Below, piece after piece: positions 37,601 through 49,556 of a stretch of DNA of 64,000 bases. The DNA lies in NCBI RefSeq assembly GCF_000002425.4, contig NC_037259.1:2756381-2820380 (forward strand), read 5' to 3'. Under the pieces are notes generated by a model. It was not told where the DNA came from. It ran no database searches and saw only the letters and a list, made by a program, of their open reading frames with translations. Made by a program: the position numbers and the translations under genes. Within the stretch, counting starts at the first letter, position 1, and each line of letters begins with the position of its first letter. Source of the DNA: Physcomitrium patens (lineage: Eukaryota > Streptophyta > Bryopsida > Funariales > Funariaceae).

Positions 37601-40600
37601 CAATATGTATATGTTTTGCACTAAAATGCATCAGTGAGTCAATTCTATAATTCACACTATACAAATTGATATAGTAGTTTTTAATCTCTTATTGGGCAAA
37701 AAAAGACTTAACTTTGTGAAGAAGGTTTGTACCTATATTATGGAGAATTAAAGCATATTATTCAACATTATCCAAAGAAGCAATATAATTACAAAATCAG
37801 GAGGATAGTTACAAAAGAAGACAATGTATTAAAAAATGTGTTTCTTTAGCTACAATATGAACTATGTGATTGGAATCTTGTATAATACCTATTAAAGGTT
37901 CTATTCTTTCTTTAGATTCATTACCTTGTTTTATAATAAAAGTTTATTTGAGACCAAAAAATCATAAAATCTTTTGTTTATTAGATTCAAGAGCCTTAGC
38001 ATATTTTATAAACAAAGATTTTATAAAAAATAAGAAATATTCTTAGTCAAGAAAATCAAATTTGTGCATGTAAAATTCATAGATAGTTTTTTTTATTATT
38101 CTTTGGAGATTTTATCTATAAAATAATTCTTTTAAATGTAGCAATTAAAGTTTATAATAACATAGTAATATTTAATATCATTAAATCTTCTTTCAACTTA
38201 ATTATTTTAGGATTATTGTGATTAGAAAAATATAACCCTCAAATAGATTAGATTTCTTATAACCTTGATTTTTTTTTTAGTTTAGTTTAAGATTCTATTA
38301 GTCAAGTAGGAATTCATAAGTTTAATACAACCTAATATTTATTGGTAGGTGTAAGAGCTTTTATGCATGTAGCAAAAGAAGGATCAACTTTTGTTATATA
38401 TGCCACACCTATTTTTAATGGAAAAAAAATTTAAGACTATTAAAATAATTTTAAGAAGAAGAATATCAATATTCTTCTAAAACATCATTTATATGATTGT
38501 TCCATCGATCTTTAAGAAAAAACTCAACCACCATTTGGACCAATCTATAACTTATAGTAGAACAAGTTGGTTGCATCTAAAGAATTCATTGATAAGAACT
38601 TGGCTATAAACTTCATACATTATTTTAAATCTCCAATCCGAGCTCCTATCTTATTTGTAAAGAAAAAAAATGGATTGTTAAAGATATATGTAGACTATCA
38701 TAGATTCAACAAGATTATTATCAAGAATACATATTTTTTATTTTTGATTTCAAAACTTCTTGATCAATTCAATGAAATAAAGATCTATATAAAAATAGAT
38801 CTATAAAGAGCATATAACTTGATATGCATCAAAGAAGGATAATACCATATTTTAAACAAGGTATGGATATTTCAAATATAATATCATGCCTTTTGAATTT
38901 ACAAATACACCAATTACTTTTTAACATTTAATAGATAATATCTTTTTTGAGTTTCTTAATGATTTTATCATTTGTTATTTAGATGATATTTTAATTTACT
39001 TTAAGAACATAAAAAGTATAAAATTTATATTTATTATGTATTACAAAATTATAAGATATAAGATTATATACCAATATAAAAAAGCATATAGTTCATATTA
39101 CTTAAATTAACTTTTTAGAATACATTATTTTAAATGATGGTCTTATGATGGATTTTTAAAAAGTCCAAATTATCATAGATTGGAAGATTCCAAAAGCAAT
39201 CAAAGATGTATAATATTTTCTGGAATTTTTCAATTATTATCAGATTTTTATCAATTTTTTTTTTTAAGTTGCGGCTCCTCTTATACATTTAACATGTAAA
39301 GACAAATTTGAGTGGAATGAAGAAGCTGAAGCATCTTTTGAAGTCTTAAAAATTTTATTTATTTTTACACCAATCTTGTATTGTGTCAACTTTTCAAAGG
39401 CCTTCTTCATAAAAACAAACACATTGGACTTTGCTATGGATGCAATATTGTCAAAAATGAGAGTAAATAATAAGTTCCACCAAATAGCTTTCTAGAAATT
39501 TATGAAATTTTTAATACTTAAGATTAATTATGAGATCTATAACAAAAAATTTCTTGCAAGTGTGGATTTATTTTAAGAATGACATCATTATTTAGATGGT
39601 ACTTCTAGTTTAGTCACTATATATATGGAAGACTAAACCTTGAATATTTTATAGAAGCATATATTTTGAATTATCTCCAAGTTTGTTGTAACATGTCTTT
39701 ATAAAGATTTGATTTGTCAAATATCTTTTCTAGACATTTGTATCTTGTATCCAAAGAAGATACAACTTTTGATCAACCAAAAATGATTCTCTTGAAGCCA
39801 AAATATTTTTATCTTTGAGTAATGAAATCAATATTGATTGTTGATTCAACTTTTTTTAGGCAAGTTTAATTGAATATGTCTTTTGATCTTCTTATTTATG
39901 ATATTAAAAATAATTCTTTTAAGTCTTATAATACTTCTAAATTAGAGTTTAAGAATAATCTATTCTATTTTAAAGAATGATTATATATTCCAATAGGCAA
40001 AGCATGGTTAATTATTCTTCAAGCTCATCATGACTTTTAAATAGTCACACATTTTGGATACAATTAGAATTTAGAATTAATATCCAAAGATTTTTGGTGG
40101 CTTCAAATATAGAAGGTAGTTAAAGACTTTGTATAATCATGTGACTTTTATTTAAGATTAAAAATTCTTCATCATCAATCTTATGGATTTTTTTAATGAT
40201 TAATTATTTCAGAACAACTACAATCTATTTTTTTCTATAAATTTTATCATAGATCTTTTAGTCTCAGATTCATATGATTGTATATTTATAATAATAGATT
40301 TTTTTTTATTAAAATGGCACATTTTATATCATATAAAAAACCTATTACAAGTAAAATGAGAATTAAGTTTTTTATTGATAACAACTATCACTATCATGGA
40401 ATGCCCAAGGATATTATATCAAATAGAAAGACTCAATTTGTATCAAGATTTTAGAAAATTCTTTTTAAAATTTTGAAGGTAGATATAATGTTAAATTTTA
40501 TTTTTTATTTTCAAATCAATGAAAAAATGAAGCATATAAATCAAGTTTTGGAGCAATATTTGAAATGTACCAACAATTATCAACAATATGATTAAACAAT

Positions 40601-41089
40601 TATTTTACCACTGACAAAGTTTGTTTATAATAACATAGTACTTTCTTTTTTACAACAAATATCTTTTTTTTATTAATTATGGTTATCATCCATGACTTGA
40701 TGCTTTGAAATTTGTAAAAGTTGATAATTCTAATGTGAAAGATTTGACAAATTACTTATTTGAGCTACATACAACAATCAAAATATAACTAAAAGAAGTT
40801 TAAGAATGATAAAAGACTAATACAGATGCCTATTACTAAGAGCAATGTCAATTCTATATTGGCAATAAAGTATGATTATTTTGTTGAAATATCAAAATTA
40901 GTTGCTTTTGAGACAAGTTGGATTATTGTAGGCTTAGACCATTTTTTTTATATGTAAATAAATCAATCATGTTGCTTATCAATCACATGTATTAAATTTA
41001 TGAAGATCTATCTTATATTCTATATGTTTCTTTTTAAATCGTATAAGATAATATGTATGTCAAGAAGAAGACAAATACTACATCTTATC

Positions 41090-41595
41090 AAAGACATAAA
41101 TCTCAAAGAACTATACAGTCAATATACTCTTGTGTTTTTCTAAAAGACTAGAAAATTACTCAAAGATGATATAATATTAAACTAGAATGGCTATTATCAA
41201 AGATTAGAAGATTAAAAAGTCTTGAAATAAGATTAAATATTAAAAATGTATTGATAAGAGTGAAGAAGGCTTCACTCTTGTCTCCATATATACTATCAAA
41301 GTAGGAGCTACGTGGTAATGTTGTATAGGATTTTTAACAAGTATTAATTTTATTAGATACATATCTTAACTTGCAAGGTAAGTTTCTATATGTATGCCAT
41401 ATAATTAGCTTATTCCACAAGTTATTAATATGTGGGATATATGATTAATTTATTGACCAAGTTTCTAATCTATCAATCAACTATAAATATGTGTAAAGTC
41501 AAAATTACAAATATGAAGCTTCTAAGAAGCTTCTTTAGAAAATATTATGAAATTAATAAATATTTACTTATTTCTATCTAAATATATAAATAATT
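41090..41595 (-). repeat. Gypsy LTR copy (minus orientation)
   Basis: On the plus strand this copy starts at CAAAGACATAAATC, with the palindrome at 41254-41280 and the GACCAAGTTTCTAATCTATCAATCAAC segment near 41450. It faces opposite to the gypsy body it follows, so it is not that element's own 3' LTR. Confidence 0.75.
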
Positions 41596-41754
41596 ATTAA
41601 AATAAATATATATGCATATTTTAAATAAATTTTAAATTTTAAATAAATTTTAAATAAATTCTTAATAAATCCTATGAAAAATTGAAACTTCCATAACTAA
41701 TAATTGAATCATTGATTTTAATTCAAATTTTGCATATCTCTTAATAACTAAGTT

Positions 41755-42301
41755 CAAAGACATGAATCTTGAAGAAAAAAAATCCTCAATACATTCTTGT
41801 ATTATTGAAAGGAATTAGAAAGTCACTGAAAGATGATATAATATTAAACTAGAATGACTATTGCTGAAAACAAGAAGACTAAGAAGTCTTGAAACAAGAC
41901 TAAGGACTAGAAAGATATTGACAAGAATGAAAAAGGCTTCATTCTTGCCTCTATATATATTCTCTAACTAGGAGTTATATGGTAATATTCTATAGGATCT
42001 CTAACATGTGTTGACTTTGCTAGCCACATATCTTAACTTATAGGATAAGTTATCTATGTATGGGCTACATAGTTAGCTTATTTTACAAACAACTATATAG
42101 AATTAATTTGTTCTATAAGCTACCAATACATGGTTAACTTGTTGGCTAAGTTTTTAACCTACAAACACATCTAAGATTAAAACCACATCTATAAAGCTTT
42201 TAAAAAGTTTGTGTACAAGACTTTATGAAATTAATCTATATTTATCTTTTTCTACCTAATTATATAAGTAATTATTGGAATAAATGTATATGTCCGTGGC
42301 A
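41755..42301 (-). repeat. Gypsy LTR copy (minus orientation)
   Basis: A second minus-facing LTR, in tandem with the one before it. It starts at CAAAGACATGAATC, has the palindrome at 41922-41947, and ends at TATGTCCGTGGCA (42301), equivalent to TATGTCCATAACA in other copies. Confidence 0.75.
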
Positions 42302-43224
42302 CTAAATTGGCAACAAGCACAAATACTTTTAAGAAGATCAAACATACCAAATAAAAGATAAATCCTAAAATCTGCTCAGATATTAGTAGGCTTCTTTTTC
42401 TAATCTTGATGCCAATCTTTTCAAGCCAAAATTTCTTAATTCTATTATTAAATACCTCTTAAAATTCACATATATTTTAAAAATCAAGTCTACTAATCAA
42501 CATATATATTTTTTCATTATTTTATCTATTAGGATTTTATATCATGATAATATATATAATATTAGTGCATGTATATGAAAGCTTGTTAAAAATCTTAAAA
42601 ATATAATAAAAAAATTTAATGATTTTTATTGACAATATTTATCAAAATTAAATTAAATAATAATAAATCTTTGCTATAAAAAAATAAGATCTAAAGAATA
42701 TTATATTCTACTTTCTATCTTTGTTTGTAATTTTTGTATATTTGTTGTACTAAGAAGATGAAAAATTAATAGCTAGCAGATTCAACTCAAGAGCTCTTAT
42801 TTTCTCACTTACCAAATAAGACATTATGATTGTTATATTCTTTAAGATAACATAATAGAGATGAAGATCCTCAAAAATGACATATTTTTTTCAAATAAAT
42901 GGTAAGATACAATGCATTAGATATTACAATCTTAAAAGAAAATTTCAATATTTGGTGATTTTATTGGAGATAAGAATAACTCTTGATAGTATTTCAAATG
43001 TTTTAATTGAAAGGAGTTACAAAGGCTTCAAAAATGATTAAATAATAAGGTGATTTTTTTACCTTAGTATAAAATATTATTGATGGCTGAGAGGACTTAT
43101 TAAGTACCTTTAAAATAAATAAAGAATTGAATTTATAGAAAACATAATTTTTTGTATTTTTAGACTTCAATATATGATGACCGCACTTCATGGAATTTGT
43201 CTCTAAAAAATGGAGGTAATGTCA
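42302..43224. other. AT-rich DNA between LTR copies
   Basis: About 920 bp of AT-rich sequence enclosed by LTR copies of opposite orientation. I recognise no coding domain; a 62-codon minus frame at 43003-43191 has no resemblance. Confidence 0.5.
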
Positions 43225-43290
43225 AAGATTTTTATCTAAATAAATATGACATTACCTCATTACAATCTCTATTTATTTAGATAAAAAATA
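43213..43290. repeat. Nested perfect inverted repeats at an LTR-LTR junction
   Basis: GAGGTAATGTC (about 43213) is mirrored by GACATTACCTC (about 43248), and TTTTTATCTAAATAAAT (about 43230) by ATTTATTTAGATAAAAA (about 43270). The second pair corresponds to the outer end of the gypsy LTR (CTTATCTAAGTAATTAAG type), so this is a tail-to-tail junction between a truncated minus-facing LTR end and the plus-facing LTR that follows. Confidence 0.65.
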
Positions 43291-43745
43291 TTAGATAGAA
43301 GATAAATATAAGTAGATTTGATATTATTTTGTGGCAAATCTTCTTAGAAGCTTCATAGATATATATTCTAATAGTTGATTAATAGGTTAAAAACTTGGCC
43401 AATAAATTAGCAATATATTACTCATATAGATAGCTTGTAGTACAAGTTAAGAATATGGCATGCATATAAGAAACTTGCCTTGTAAGATAAGACACATGTC
43501 TTACAAATTGGATACATATTGGATGTCTTATAGTATATATGGAGGTAAAACTAAAATCTTCTTCATTGCTGTCAATGCTTTTCTAGTTTTTAGTCTTATT
43601 TCATGACTTTCTAGTCTTCTTGTCTTTAGTAATAGCCATTCTACTTTAATATCATATCATCTTTGAATGATTTTTTAATTTTTTGAGTAACATAAGAATA
43701 TATTGAACTTTTAGTTTTTAAGATTCATATCCTTAATAATGATTG
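43270..43745 (+). repeat. Gypsy LTR copy (plus orientation), candidate 3' LTR of element 2
   Basis: It carries the U3 segment with AACTTGGCCAATAAATTAGC, a TATATATGGAGG box, a decayed palindrome near 43549-43575, and the CTAGTCTTCTTGTCTTTAG segment. It ends at GATTCATATCCTTAATA. Same orientation as the 5' LTR at 34418-34945. Confidence 0.7.
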
Positions 43746-44199
43746 CAAATAGAAGTAGAAATTTTTACTATATCCTCACCATTGCTATCTCCTCTATGAA
43801 TCTATGCCTTCCTTCTTTTGTTTGTTTTCTTTATTTATCTATCTTCTTGCCTATCTCTAATATTATATAAAAATTATTTATTTTTGATTGCATGTAGATT
43901 CTCAAATGTTTTAATTGATATTTTTCTTAAAATTTATCCAATAAAAATATTTAGTATTTCAACTAGTAGTAATCAAGTTTTTTCAAATATTACTAAAAAA
44001 AATATTTAAAATATTTAATATATCTAAAAAAAATTCTTTAGTTTTGATGTCTAATTTAATAATTTATTTTATTTTATTTTTAGTTTTAAAATTTTCTTTT
44101 CCTATTTTTTATATTTTTCTTATTTAGAGTGTATTTCTCATAAAATAATAATAAATTATTATACAAAAAAATTAATAGAGATAATTAGCACATATAAGA

Positions 44200-45000
44200 T
44201 GTTTTTTAGATTATTCTTTATGATAAGAGTTTATTGAATATTATTTGTAAAAAGTACAAGAAACCTACTTGGTTATCCTTAGATTATGTAGAATTAGAAA
44301 AATGAGAAGATACAAATAAGAGGGAATTATTTATATTTTATCTCATCTTACAAGGATTAAATTTTTTACTATATATAAGGTAAAAAATACTTTAAGCTTA
44401 ATATACTTGATTTTCAAATTTTAGATTATGCAAGTGAGTAAAGGTAATAACACTATCATGCATATGAACAAGCTATAGAAGATGGTTGAGCAATTTTTTC
44501 AAATTAATAAGAATATTTTTGATACATACTTTATAATAAGATTATTAAGAAGTCTTCTTATATCATATTGTATATTAGTAGTAACATTGAAAATAAGACC
44601 TCTCATAGAATTGTCATTTAAAATTGTCACAACTTAATTATAACAAAGATATTTGTTAGAAGAACAATTAATTCAATAGGTGATCTTTACTCATGATACA
44701 ACCAATTTCAATTTGTATTACAAAGTAGAGATTTAATTACAATAAAAACTCTATTGAATTTTATAAAAATTATAATAATATTTGAAGGGTCTACTAATTT
44801 AGTAGTTCATATGATTAATATGAGTAAAGTATTTAGAGATTTATATATAAAAAAGATTGTTATTCTTAAAAGATGTGAAAAAGACAAAGAAAAAAATATC
44901 GGATTAAAAAAGGTATCATGGATTTATTCCAAATTATATTATGGATTATAAAAAGATTTTATTCAAGTTAAAAGAGGTATATTTAAATTTTTAAGTACAA
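44200..45000 (+). mobile_element. Copia gag relic
   Basis: The plus strand shows traces of a copia-type Gag (UBN2-like) protein: a WLSLDYVELEK segment near 44270 and NTIMHMNKL followed by MVEQFFQINKNIFDTYFI and LLRSLLISY near 44440-44570. Intact copia Gag proteins have an equivalent 'SLP-x-SY' segment. An open frame at 44754-44951 may belong to it. No pol sequence follows; the remainder to 45881 is featureless AT-rich DNA. Confidence 0.5.
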
Positions 45001-45881
45001 AGTCTATGTTTGGAATAAAATAATATTATTCTTCTTAAACACATATGTAGGTCATGTTAACACAATCCAAGTATTGTAAAGATAAATATTATTAAAAAAA
45101 AATGAAAGAATGTACAAACACAATAGAAGTCAAAAGATTTTTAGAAACATAAATTGTTTATCATATATGGATACCACATTTTGTACAAGTAGCAAATCTA
45201 TTATATGAATTGTTGAAAAAAAACCAAAAATTTTAATGAAAAAAAAAAACAAAGTAAAGCTATGAAAAAATTAAAGTTCTTTTTGTACCTCCAACTTTGA
45301 AGAAAGCAAATTATGAGTATAAAAGGCTTGTAAATTGATTATAATTTGATAAATATTTCTTTAAGATTTGATTGAATTTTTTTCCAATTAAATTAGATGC
45401 TATTTAAAATTTTAATCAAAATTTAGTTAAAAATTAGTTAGAATTTATTTTGGATTTAGTTTAAAATATTTTGAATTTGAATATCTTTAGTAATATATAA
45501 GACTTTTTATTTAACCATTATGCAATGATCTATATTCATAAAATAAAGAGTTTAAATAAAAATAATTGAAATAAATAAATTAATCATGCATGATTTATAT
45601 ACTTCAAAAATGATTATTATTTTTATTATTTGTTATTGTAAATAGTTTAAAATACCTAATATTTTAATAATGATTTTAAAATAAAAATTAAGAAGAATTT
45701 TAAATCCAATTCTTCTATTATTGTTCTATTTTTAATACAATATTATCACCTATACCATGCTAATAAACTTTTGTATCAATGTTACAATACTAAAATTATA
45801 TTAAATCCTAAGTTACTAAAAAAAGAGAGGATCTCTTATGTATTATCTCTAAATTAATACATCTATTCAAATCTATGATGT

Positions 45882-48179
45882 CTAAGATGTCAATGCATTA
45901 AAGGTATCATCTTCAATCTTCATCTTTGTACAACCTTTAAGTGATAATCCTTGCAAAGATGAGAGATGCTTCAATTCCATGGGCATGTCTTCCAAATTCT
46001 TACACCCATCAAACCACAATCTCTTCAAGTTTATCATATCATCAAATGTAGCATGAATCTTCTTCAAAATAGTACAATCTTTAAAAAATATATTCTCTGA
46101 AGATATAAGATTTGTAAATTCATTGTATGAAGTCTCTACTTGATTACAACCACTTAAATCCAAGTATGTCAAAGATGATAATGTACCAAAAGTATCATAT
46201 TCAATCTTCATCTTTTTGCAACTTTTAAATGATAATATTTGCAAAGATAAGAGATAGTTCAATCCCATAGGCATGTCTTCCAAATTCTCACACCCTTCAA
46301 ATGATAATAGCTTTAAGTTTGTCATACTATCAAACTTGGCATCAATCTTCTTCAAATTGGTACAATCTTCAAAAAATAAATTCTCTAAAGATATAAGTTT
46401 TGCAAATTTATTATGTATAGTCTCTACTTGAACACAATCACTCAAATCTAAGTATGTCAAAGATGTTAATATACCAAAGATATCACCTTCAATCTTCATC
46501 TTTGTACAACCTCTAAGTGATAATACTTGCAAAGATAAGAGATAGTTTAATCTTATAGGCATGGCTTCTAAATTCTCACATCTTTTAAATGACAATCTCT
46601 TCAAGTTTGTCATTCCACCAAATGTGGCATCAATCTTCTTTAAATTGGTACAATCTTCAAAAAACAAATTTTCTAAAGATATAAGATTTGCAAATTCATT
46701 GTATATAGTCTCTACTTGAATACAACCACTCAAATCCAAGTATGTTAAAGATGACAATGTACCAAAGGTATCATTTTTAATGTTCATCTTTTTGCAATCT
46801 TTAAATGATAATACTTGCAAAGATAAGAGAAAGTTCAATCCCATAAGCATGTCTTCCAAATTCTCACACCCTTCAAATGACAATAGCTTTAAGTTTGTCA
46901 TACTATTAAACTTGGTATTAATCTTCTTTAAAATAGTACAATCTTTAAAAATGATATTTCCAAGAGATATAAGATTTATAAATCTATAGTCTATTGTCTC
47001 CACTTTAACACAATCACTCATATTCAAGAACGTTAAAGATGTTAATACTTCAAAGGTATCACCTTCAATCTTCATCTTTGTACAACCTTCAAGTGATAAT
47101 CCTTATAAAGATGAGAGATGGTTTAATCCCATAGGTATGTCTTCTAAATTCTCACATCCATCAAAGCACAATCTCTTCATATTTGTCATACCACCAAAAC
47201 TAGCATGAATCTCTTTCAAATTAGTACAATTTGCAAAATACAATATCTCAAGAGATACAAGCTTACCAAATTCGTTGTCTATTTTTTCCAATTTAACACA
47301 ACCGCTCAAATCTAAGTGTGTCAAAGATGTCAATGCATTAAAGGTATCACCTTTAATCATTAACTTTGTACAATCTTCAAATGATAATCTTTGCAAAGAT
47401 GAGAGATGCTTCAATCCCATAGGTATTTCTTCCAAATTCTCACATCCTTCAAACCACAATAGCTTCAAGTTTGTCATATCATCAAACGTAGTATGAATAT
47501 GCTTCAAATTGATACAATCTTTAAAACATAATATCTCAAGAGATACAAGATAGTCAAATAGTTTATCTACTTTTTGTAAATTAAAGCAATTTGTCAAGTC
47601 TATTGAGATTAAAGAAGATCCTTTGTGCACTTCATCACCTATTTTGTCCATATCCTTACAAAGTTGTAAATTCAAATACCTCAATATTTTTATGATAGAA
47701 AGTATGTTTGTTACATTCTTTAGTTTCAAACATCCTTCAAAATTAAGATTATCTAAAACCATATTTTGTCCATTATAAATGTTCAAGTTTTCAAGTTGAG
47801 AACAATATTTTAGACTCATAGTTTTTAAAAACTTCATACTTGATGCATCAATTGAAAATGATGTTAGACTTGTCAAGCCAATTATCTCCAATATAACAAG
47901 ATTTTTCATATATTTTTGGTGAATAAGATATAAATTAATTTCAATGTTATATTTTAATATTGTATTTTCTAATCCAAAAAAATAGAGTTTTAACCACTTT
48001 AATTGATTGGATTGTTCTATAATTGAAGTTAACATGTTTGTATTTGTACATGCCATAAAACTCAATAAACAAAGATGAGATAATTTAATCTTCATACCAC
48101 CATATGGTTTCAAATGACTTTGATAATTTGTAAAACAAATGCCTCTTATATATAAATCATCTTGTATAACAAAATACAT
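45882..48179 (-). other. LRR region of the PNL locus with a 96-residue higher-order repeat
   Basis: The leucine-rich repeats are about 24 residues each, and blocks of four are repeated as a 96-residue (288-bp) unit. Marker MTN-K-L at the start of each unit occurs six times (MTNLKLLWF, MTNMKRLCF, MTNLKLLSF, MTNLKRLSF, MTNLKLLSF, MINLKRLWF). On the plus strand, CTTCAATCTTCATCTTT-like markers recur every 288 bp from about 45917 to 47355. One TAA (47105-47103) interrupts the frame. Confidence 0.88.
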
Positions 48180-48310
48180 TCTTTACATTAAAACTTGTAA
48201 TATTTATTATTTACATCTAATTTTGTTTTAACGAATATAAATTTAAGATATTAGATTTTAATAAATACTATACATCTCAAATTAATGCCTTAATAAGTTT
48301 GAAGTCATAC

Positions 48311-49417
48311 CTTTGATTCAAAATTGGCAAATAATGTACAATTCTCATTCCATTTTCGAACATCCTTGAATTCTTCTCTAGAAATCTTACGACCCATGTC
48401 TTGTAACAAGTCATGAATGGTTATCATTCTAAATTTGTCTACTTTGATAAATGACTTATCTTTTAAAGATGTGATTATTTTTTCACAGTTTTCAAACTCA
48501 TATTCATAAAATTGGAAAAATGTATCTTGATTAATGTCCTCAATCCATACATCTTTACTAAAAAAACATGTTAAATCCAAAAATATTATCTTTTCTTCAT
48601 CTCTAAGGTCATCAAAACTAGGCCTTATCATTGCCAAAAGATCTTTATTATCCAAATATGTACTAGCTCTTTTTAATCTTTGCAAAGCCTGCTCCCACAC
48701 ACGAAGTCTTGTTTGTCCTTTTAAAGAAGAATCAACAATTTCTAAATTCAAAGGATATCCAGCACAAGCATTGATTACTTCTTTAGAAAATTCATATAAA
48801 TGTGGCATATAGAAGGGTCCATCCTTAAAAGCATGCTTAAAAAATATTTCCATACTTGAACTCTCATTAAGTAAACTTAATTCTATTTTGCTTGATTCAC
48901 TTAAAAATTTTTTCAATATATTCCATTCATGACTCGTGACTATAAATTTACTTTTTCTTACACTTATCATTGTAATATCCACTACTTTTTTCATATCTTC
49001 ATGATTTAAAACATCATCAAAGATGATAAGAAGTCTTTTTTGTTGAAGTTTTTCAATTAATAATTGTTTACCTTCTTCAAGATTCATGGCTTTGATTTTG
49101 TTGTCTCAAACTTGTAAAGTTGTATTTAACTTTGTTAAATAATCATTTTTTAGATTCCAAAGGATTGTACCTTGTAAAAAAGTTGTGTTACTAAAAAAAG
49201 TTTTTTTTATATTATTGTTTTCATTTGACAAAAACATTGTTTTGTTTCATCATTTTTTCTCAATGTGTTCTTTAAAAGCCTTCACCAATGTAGATTTACC
49301 TATGCCAGCCATACCAACTATACCTACCATGTTGTTTTTAAGAAGTAGCTTCTTCAATTCCAAAAACTTTAATTGAAGACTTGAATATTTATTTTTCTTT
49401 TTTAAATACTTGTCAAT
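48311..49417 (-). other. NB-ARC exon of the PNL locus
   Basis: It shows the NLR nucleotide-binding switch: P-loop GMAGIGKST, kinase-2 LLIIFDDV, an RNBS-B-like KFIVTSHEW, GYPL in place of GLPL, an RNBS-D-like IFLDLTCFF, and an MHD-like IHDLLQDMG. Three in-frame TGA codons separate the P-loop from kinase-2. If they are decayed CGA codons, all come from single C-to-T changes. Confidence 0.85.
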
Positions 49418-49556
49418 CTGCACATAAATACAAAAATGTAAATAATAATTTCTTATATTACTAAGAAATATATTTCCTAATAATTTTATTATTTTAATCA
49501 TATTATATATATTTTTGATAATTTAAAATTTAAAAAACTAATTGTATATAACTAAC

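Larger units (their letters stand above)
34418..43745 (+). mobile_element. Decayed Ty3/gypsy LTR retrotransposon (element 2) with nested insertions
   Basis: The plus strand retains all gypsy domains, broken by stops and shifts. Gag capsid: about 35176-36060 (FFEIFMATFGKSD, later YTKYLLL and SLKQYIAQAIA). CCHC knuckle relic: about 37720-37800. Aspartic protease: about 37930-38260, with a changed catalytic region. Reverse transcriptase: about 38480-39200, best preserved at 38567-38806 (APILFVKKKNGLLKIYVDYH). RNase H: about 39290-39620 (KFEWNEEAEASFEVLK). Integrase: about 39960-40720 (HGMPKDIISNRKTQFVSRF). About 1.5 kb of unrelated AT- and homopolymer-rich DNA (36061-37600) separates capsid from knuckle. 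After integrase come two opposite-facing LTR copies and then a plus-facing LTR (43270-43745), the likely 3' LTR. Confidence 0.82.

Noticed and set aside
8900..43760. Recurrent palindromic motif as a CRISPR-like or satellite array
   Set aside because: The copies are kilobases apart and each lies inside a full LTR; this is a dispersed retrotransposon repeat.
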